Under the pieces are notes generated by a model. It worked only from the letters and a program-made list of their open reading frames with translations, did not search any database and was not told the origin of the DNA. From contig PS015010.1 in the NCBI GenBank assembly GCA_048213135.1, positions 930,001 through 994,000 of the forward strand: a stretch of 64,000 nucleotides of DNA. The letters run 5' to 3'. Origin of the DNA: Reclinomonas americana ATCC 50394. Lineage: Eukaryota; Jakobida; Jakobea; Jakobida. The translations under genes were made by a program, and so were the position numbers. How positions within the stretch are numbered: position 1 is the stretch's first letter; each line of letters begins with the position of its first letter. This document shows, piece after piece, positions 61,068 to 64,000 of this stretch.

Positions 61068-61856
61068 ATGAACAATAATTCCTTTTTGTACGATACGCCC
61101 GCCTGGCTTATTGCAATCGTGTTATTTGTCCTGATGCTGCTGGTGAATGTCGCGGGTTACTTCGTGAAGCAGCGCCACCAGCGCAATGACTTACATGAAG
61201 ACAACGGGCTTGGCCCCATAGAAGGCGCATTGCTGGGCCTGCTGGCGCTCCTGCTTTCTTTCACTTTTGGTATGTCGGCCGACCGGTATGAAGCCCGTAA
61301 ACAGGTGATTGTTGAGGAGGCCAACAATATCGGTACGGTCATTCTCCGGGCCGATCTTTATCCTGACAGTATCCGCAGCCGGTTGCGCAGCGATCTGAAG
61401 GATTATGTGGAAGCGAGGATCAGCTACTATGAGGCAGGCTTCGACGCTACACGTACGCAAAAAGCGGAGGAAGCCACTGCCGGTTGTTCGGGTAAGGTAT
61501 GGCATACCGTTGCCGCCTTTGCCGCGAACGGGAATAACCCGGCTGTGCCGTCGCAACAGATGGTGCCTGCACTCAACGCGATGATCGATATTGTAACCAC
61601 AGAAGATGCCACTACCAATGCCCGTGTACCGGACTCTATTCTCTGGCTGCTGTTCCTGCTTACACTTTGCGGAAGTTTCATCATTGGCTACAGTAACAAG
61701 GGCAAACGCACCAGCTATGTGATCGTCAGTGTATTTGCGCTGATGACGGCGATGGCCGTTTTTCTTATCATTGACCTTGACCGCCCCAGGAGAGGACTCA
61801 TCAGTACACACCATGCCCAGGAGAAGATTGTTGAATTGAGGAAAATGTTCCCATAA
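61068..61856 (+). CDS. DUF4239 (bestrophin-like) membrane protein
   Basis: 262 residues: a first span (WLIAIVLFVLMLLVNVAGY), then EGALLGLLALLLSFTFGMSADRYE, a long soluble part with several arginines, and two C-terminal spans (SILWLLFLLTLCGSFIIGY, VIVSVFALMTAMAVFLI). The pattern fits DUF4239. Bestrophin-like channels are one proposed function; not proven. Last gene of the operon before a strong terminator. Confidence 0.8.
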   Translation: MNNNSFLYDTPAWLIAIVLFVLMLLVNVAGYFVKQRHQRNDLHEDNGLGPIEGALLGLLALLLSFTFGMSADRYEARKQVIVEEANNIGTVILRADLYPDSIRSRLRSDLKDYVEARISYYEAGFDATRTQKAEEATAGCSGKVWHTVAAFAANGNNPAVPSQQMVPALNAMIDIVTTEDATTNARVPDSILWLLFLLTLCGSFIIGYSNKGKRTSYVIVSVFALMTAMAVFLIIDLDRPRRGLISTHHAQEKIVELRKMFP

Positions 61857-61873
61857 TTTTACCTGCATAAAAA

Positions 61874-61910
61874 AAGCCGCCTTCGCTTGCTGAAGACGGC
61901 TTCTTATTTT
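61874..61910. terminator. Bidirectional terminator
   Basis: AAGCCGCCTTC pairs with GAAGACGGCTT with one mismatch. A T-rich run follows on the + strand (TTCTTATTTT) and TTTTTTAT on the minus strand, serving both convergent operons. Confidence 0.75.
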
Positions 61911-61920
61911 GTTGAGATGA

Positions 61921-62343
61921 TTAAGCTTCGGGAGTGAGGTATTGCGCATAAGCGTAACCTTCTTCACCGTCGTCGGTACGTACCAGCCACCACTGATCGT
62001 TGCTGCGGTTGATCAGCGTGATCACTTCGTTGTGAGCCGCTTTGCCAACGATTGGCTGATCGGTGCCCGGGCCTTTGCGGATGTTGAGGTTGCTGCTTTC
62101 CGTAGTCACTTTTACTTTGGTTACGGAAGCGTCAACGGCTACATTCACATTCAGCACCAGGTCGCCGCCCGTGAAATTGGGATCGAGTTTGCCGTAGATG
62201 TCCCACAACTGGTCTTTTACAGCACCGGTAGGCGCTGTACCGTCTACGTAAAGCACACCTTCCTGTTCCCTCACCTGGAGGTTGCTGACACCTGCCGCGG
62301 TTGCCGCGTCGGTGAGTTCTTTGTATTTATCTGCTACTGCCAT
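61921..62343 (-). CDS. BON-like and SH3 domain protein
   Basis: 140 residues, no signal peptide. Residues about 1-70 resemble a BON-type fold (VSNLQVREQEGVLYVDGTAP), and 78-140 a bacterial SH3 domain (LNIRKGPGTDQPIVGKAAH, DGEEGYAYAQYL). A clear GAGGAGG Shine-Dalgarno about eight bases before the ATG is unusual for this phylum and decides the start. Downstream of the BON lipoprotein by 18 bp. Confidence 0.8.
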   Translation of the reverse strand: MAVADKYKELTDAATAAGVSNLQVREQEGVLYVDGTAPTGAVKDQLWDIYGKLDPNFTGGDLVLNVNVAVDASVTKVKVTTESSNLNIRKGPGTDQPIVGKAAHNEVITLINRSNDQWWLVRTDDGEEGYAYAQYLTPEA

Positions 62344-62361
62344 AATATGTTTCCTCCTCGT

Positions 62362-62850
62362 TTATTTTACGGTTAATTTGTTTTCAATTTTTTTAGGTTT
62401 CAGCGAGTTCAGCGCCATCATCAGTTTTGGCAGCGCGTCTTTTTTGATATCGCCCATCAGTGTGATCACGCCTTCTTTTACTTCTGCCTTAACGGTAGAG
62501 AAGTCTTTAATAGCGTCGTTCACACCTTTTGTCAGCGGATCATCAGCTGTGATAACAGGAGGCGGAGCTACTACAACAGGAGCAGCCACGGTGCAATTGT
62601 TAACTACAGATTTTACGCCTTTAACGTCTTTTACTGCGGCTTCGCACTTCGCTTTGCAGGCATCGTCCTTGCATTCACCGCTAATGGTGGCTGTGCCGTC
62701 TTTTACTTCCACTGTGGTACTGGCCATATCAGGGTCAGCTTTCAGTTTGGTTTCAATCGCCGTTTTAATGTCGGCATCTTTTGGTTTACAACCGGTGAAA
62801 CCGATCGCCAGGGCAACTGCCAGCGCCAGAGGGATTTTCATAAACTTCAT
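62362..62850 (-). CDS. BON-domain lipoprotein
   Basis: 162 residues from the ATG at 62850 (an ATG six bases upstream also exists). Lipobox IGFTGC (Cys22). Two BON-type modules: about 25-75 (IKTAIETKLKADPDMAS) and 100-160 (TKGVNDAIKDFSTVKAEV). BON domains bind membranes or peptidoglycan. A four-cysteine group in the first module (ECKDDACKAKC) may bind metal or form disulfides. First gene of a two-gene operon. Confidence 0.82.
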   Translation of the reverse strand: MKFMKIPLALAVALAIGFTGCKPKDADIKTAIETKLKADPDMASTTVEVKDGTATISGECKDDACKAKCEAAVKDVKGVKSVVNNCTVAAPVVVAPPPVITADDPLTKGVNDAIKDFSTVKAEVKEGVITLMGDIKKDALPKLMMALNSLKPKKIENKLTVK

Positions 62851-62933
62851 TGTCAAAGTTGTTTGAGGTTAATTAAAAAAATTCGGCATAAACCTAAGGG
62901 TTTTATAGATATGATACAATGCCGTTAACAATT

Positions 62934-63719
62934 TTATAAACAACCTAATCTTCCGCCGTCCACGGGCAGGTTAATGCCGTTGATATAAGCGGCGGCGGGG
63001 CTGCACAAAAATGCTACCGCGGCGCCAAACTCTTCGGGCTGCCCCATACGTCCGGCGGGTATTTCAGCAATAAACTCCTGTAATACTTCAGCTTCTGTTT
63101 TGCCGGTTTTTGCGGCTTTGGTGCTTACTACATAATCGGCCCTTACGGTTTTGGTGAAGCCGGGCAACACATTATTAACCGTGATGCCCGAGGGGGCCAG
63201 TTCCGTGGCTAATGTTTTTGCCCAGCTGGCTACCGCCGCCCGGGTGGTATTGCTCACACCCAGCCCTTGAATGGGAACCTTTACGGATGTGGATATGATA
63301 TTGATGATACGGCCGAAACCCGCGGCTTTCATGCCGGGCACCACTGCCTGCACCAGGTTGTGGTTATTGATGAGGTGGTTATTGTAAGCCGAGAGGAATG
63401 CTTCCGGCGTGGCGTCGAGTATGGGCCCGCCCGCCGGTCCGCCGGTATTGTTCACCAGTATATGAACAGTATGGTTATCCGTATACTCATGAATTACTTC
63501 TTTTACCCGGGCGGTATCGTTGAAGTCGGCTACCAGGTAAGTATGTTGCTGGGCGCCTGACAAAGGGAGAGAAGCTACCGCTTTCCGGAGGCTTTCTTCA
63601 TTGCGGGCAAACAGTACCAGGTTACAACCCATGAGGGCCAATTCCACGGCGCTGGCATAACCCAGGCCTTGTGTACTTCCGCAAACGACTGCGGTTTTTC
63701 CGGAGAGATCTAGATTCAT
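62934..63719 (-). CDS. SDR family protein without the catalytic Tyr/Lys
   Basis: 261 residues from the ATG at 63719 (MNLDLSGKTAVV); the longer open frame reaches into the upstream gene. The glycine motif is GSTQGLG and NNTGG follows, but where classical SDRs have YxxxK this protein has SNTTR, so Tyr and Lys are replaced by Ser and Arg. A branch of SDRs with this pattern is known, and they lack the classical active site. It may use other residues or be a binding protein. 23 bp downstream of the YkgJ gene, thus the same operon. Confidence 0.85.
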   Translation of the reverse strand: MNLDLSGKTAVVCGSTQGLGYASAVELALMGCNLVLFARNEESLRKAVASLPLSGAQQHTYLVADFNDTARVKEVIHEYTDNHTVHILVNNTGGPAGGPILDATPEAFLSAYNNHLINNHNLVQAVVPGMKAAGFGRIINIISTSVKVPIQGLGVSNTTRAAVASWAKTLATELAPSGITVNNVLPGFTKTVRADYVVSTKAAKTGKTEAEVLQEFIAEIPAGRMGQPEEFGAAVAFLCSPAAAYINGINLPVDGGRLGCL

Positions 63720-63742
63720 ATGTGTTACTTTTTTATCTGGAA

Positions 63743-64000
63743 TTAATGATGGAACCCGGTTGCCATTTTCAGTTTTTCCACCACGTGAAAAATAATCGGG
63801 CAGGTGCCGTAATACATCATAGTGCCGAAAAGTCTGCCGGTAAACCCGGGCCTGTCGAGGTGCGGGAACTCCCGGCATCCCGAAAAACGATCTTCGTACA
63901 CAGTGCATTTATTGTCGTGAAGAAAAGCGCAGGGAATGCGGTTCATCAGCATGCGTCCGCTCTCACTTTCTTCAATATAGGCGGATTTGAACGCGGTAAG
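63743..64000 (-). CDS. YkgJ-type cysteine-cluster protein, 5' end outside the window
   Basis: The frame is open to the right edge; 85 residues of the C-terminus are seen. Cysteines in IPCAFL, NKCTVYEDRFSGCREFP and TCPIIF fit the zinc/iron cluster of YkgJ proteins (CxxxxxxCxxCxxxxP type); the first ones lie beyond the window. Family role unknown. Probably one operon with the SDR downstream. Confidence 0.75.
   Translation of the reverse strand, partial: LTAFKSAYIEESESGRMLMNRIPCAFLHDNKCTVYEDRFSGCREFPHLDRPGFTGRLFGTMMYYGTCPIIFHVVEKLKMATGFHH

Overview
The window looks like a chromosome segment from a Bacteroidota bacterium, most likely Chitinophagaceae (Chitinophaga/Niastella-like). The evidence is the set of protein families (GH92 mannosidase, GH43, DUF4251, DUF6600, DUF6496, a type IX secretion C-terminal domain, a glycine-rich RRM protein), Bacteroidota promoter boxes of the TAnnTTTG type, few Shine-Dalgarno sites, and moderate GC in the backbone. 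Genus is an inference from memory of these families.

Layout. 1-13.3 kb: two unrecognised coupled genes, a GH43 enzyme, an Upf1-like helicase, a response regulator, tRNA-Pro(CGG), a cupin, an esterase, an SDR, envelope lipoproteins and a cyclophilin. 13.4-29.3 kb: RRM protein, nitroreductase, GH92, a BlaI/BlaR-type pair with an operator lying on its own promoter, GNAT, cyclophilin, an exported Ppx/GppA-like protein with a coiled-coil partner, DUF6600, DUF4251, a serine hydrolase and an M1 peptidase. 29.3-37 kb: TMEM175-like channel, Mur ligase, hutI, a fused formimidoyltransferase-cyclodeaminase, and NAD(P)HX dehydratase. 37-47 kb: a T9SS-sorted protein and a single-CxxCH protein, a membrane protein/histidine kinase/response regulator operon, a flavin-dependent halogenase-like oxidoreductase and a GAF sensor. 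59.3-64 kb: formimidoylglutamase, two membrane proteins, BON/SH3 proteins, an SDR and a partial YkgJ protein. The hut genes lie on both sides of the island, so the island sits in an ordinary chromosomal neighbourhood.

The exceptional region is 47.0-59.3 kb. It opens with a twelve-unit dyad array (22/23-bp alternating spacing, 45-bp period), then a 128-bp tandem duplication, then an XRE regulator and a leader of about 100 bp. After the leader comes an AT-rich series of genes, all on the + strand and each followed by a boundary element of about 200 bp. The elements have attC-like geometry: an outer box ending in AAC, a 3-nt spacer, a long arm, a variable centre, a complementary arm, a 5-nt spacer, and an outer box starting with GTT. 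The left outer box of an element is complementary to the start of its own upstream cassette, not to the right box of the same element. The match is 10/10, 8/9, 10/10, 7/8, 10/10 and 15/15 for six cassettes. This is the logic of integron gene cassettes. The XRE-leader platform occurs twice (47.7-48.25 kb intact, 54.67-55.29 kb decayed), and the two copies diverge exactly at the GTT junction. No integrase gene is visible. I read this as two integron-like arrays, each with its own platform. Cargo includes a TIR/SEFIR-domain protein, a pentapeptide-repeat protein, several orphan proteins, and a multi-gene cassette with a coiled-coil membrane protein, a vWA-like membrane protein and a secreted SNase-type nuclease.

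The backbone also carries dispersed non-coding repeats: modular A-B-C repeats, several 110-130-bp inverted-repeat elements, and paired hairpins next to the tRNA. Functions rest on motif recognition without database searches; start codons were chosen from signal peptides, promoter positions and family knowledge.
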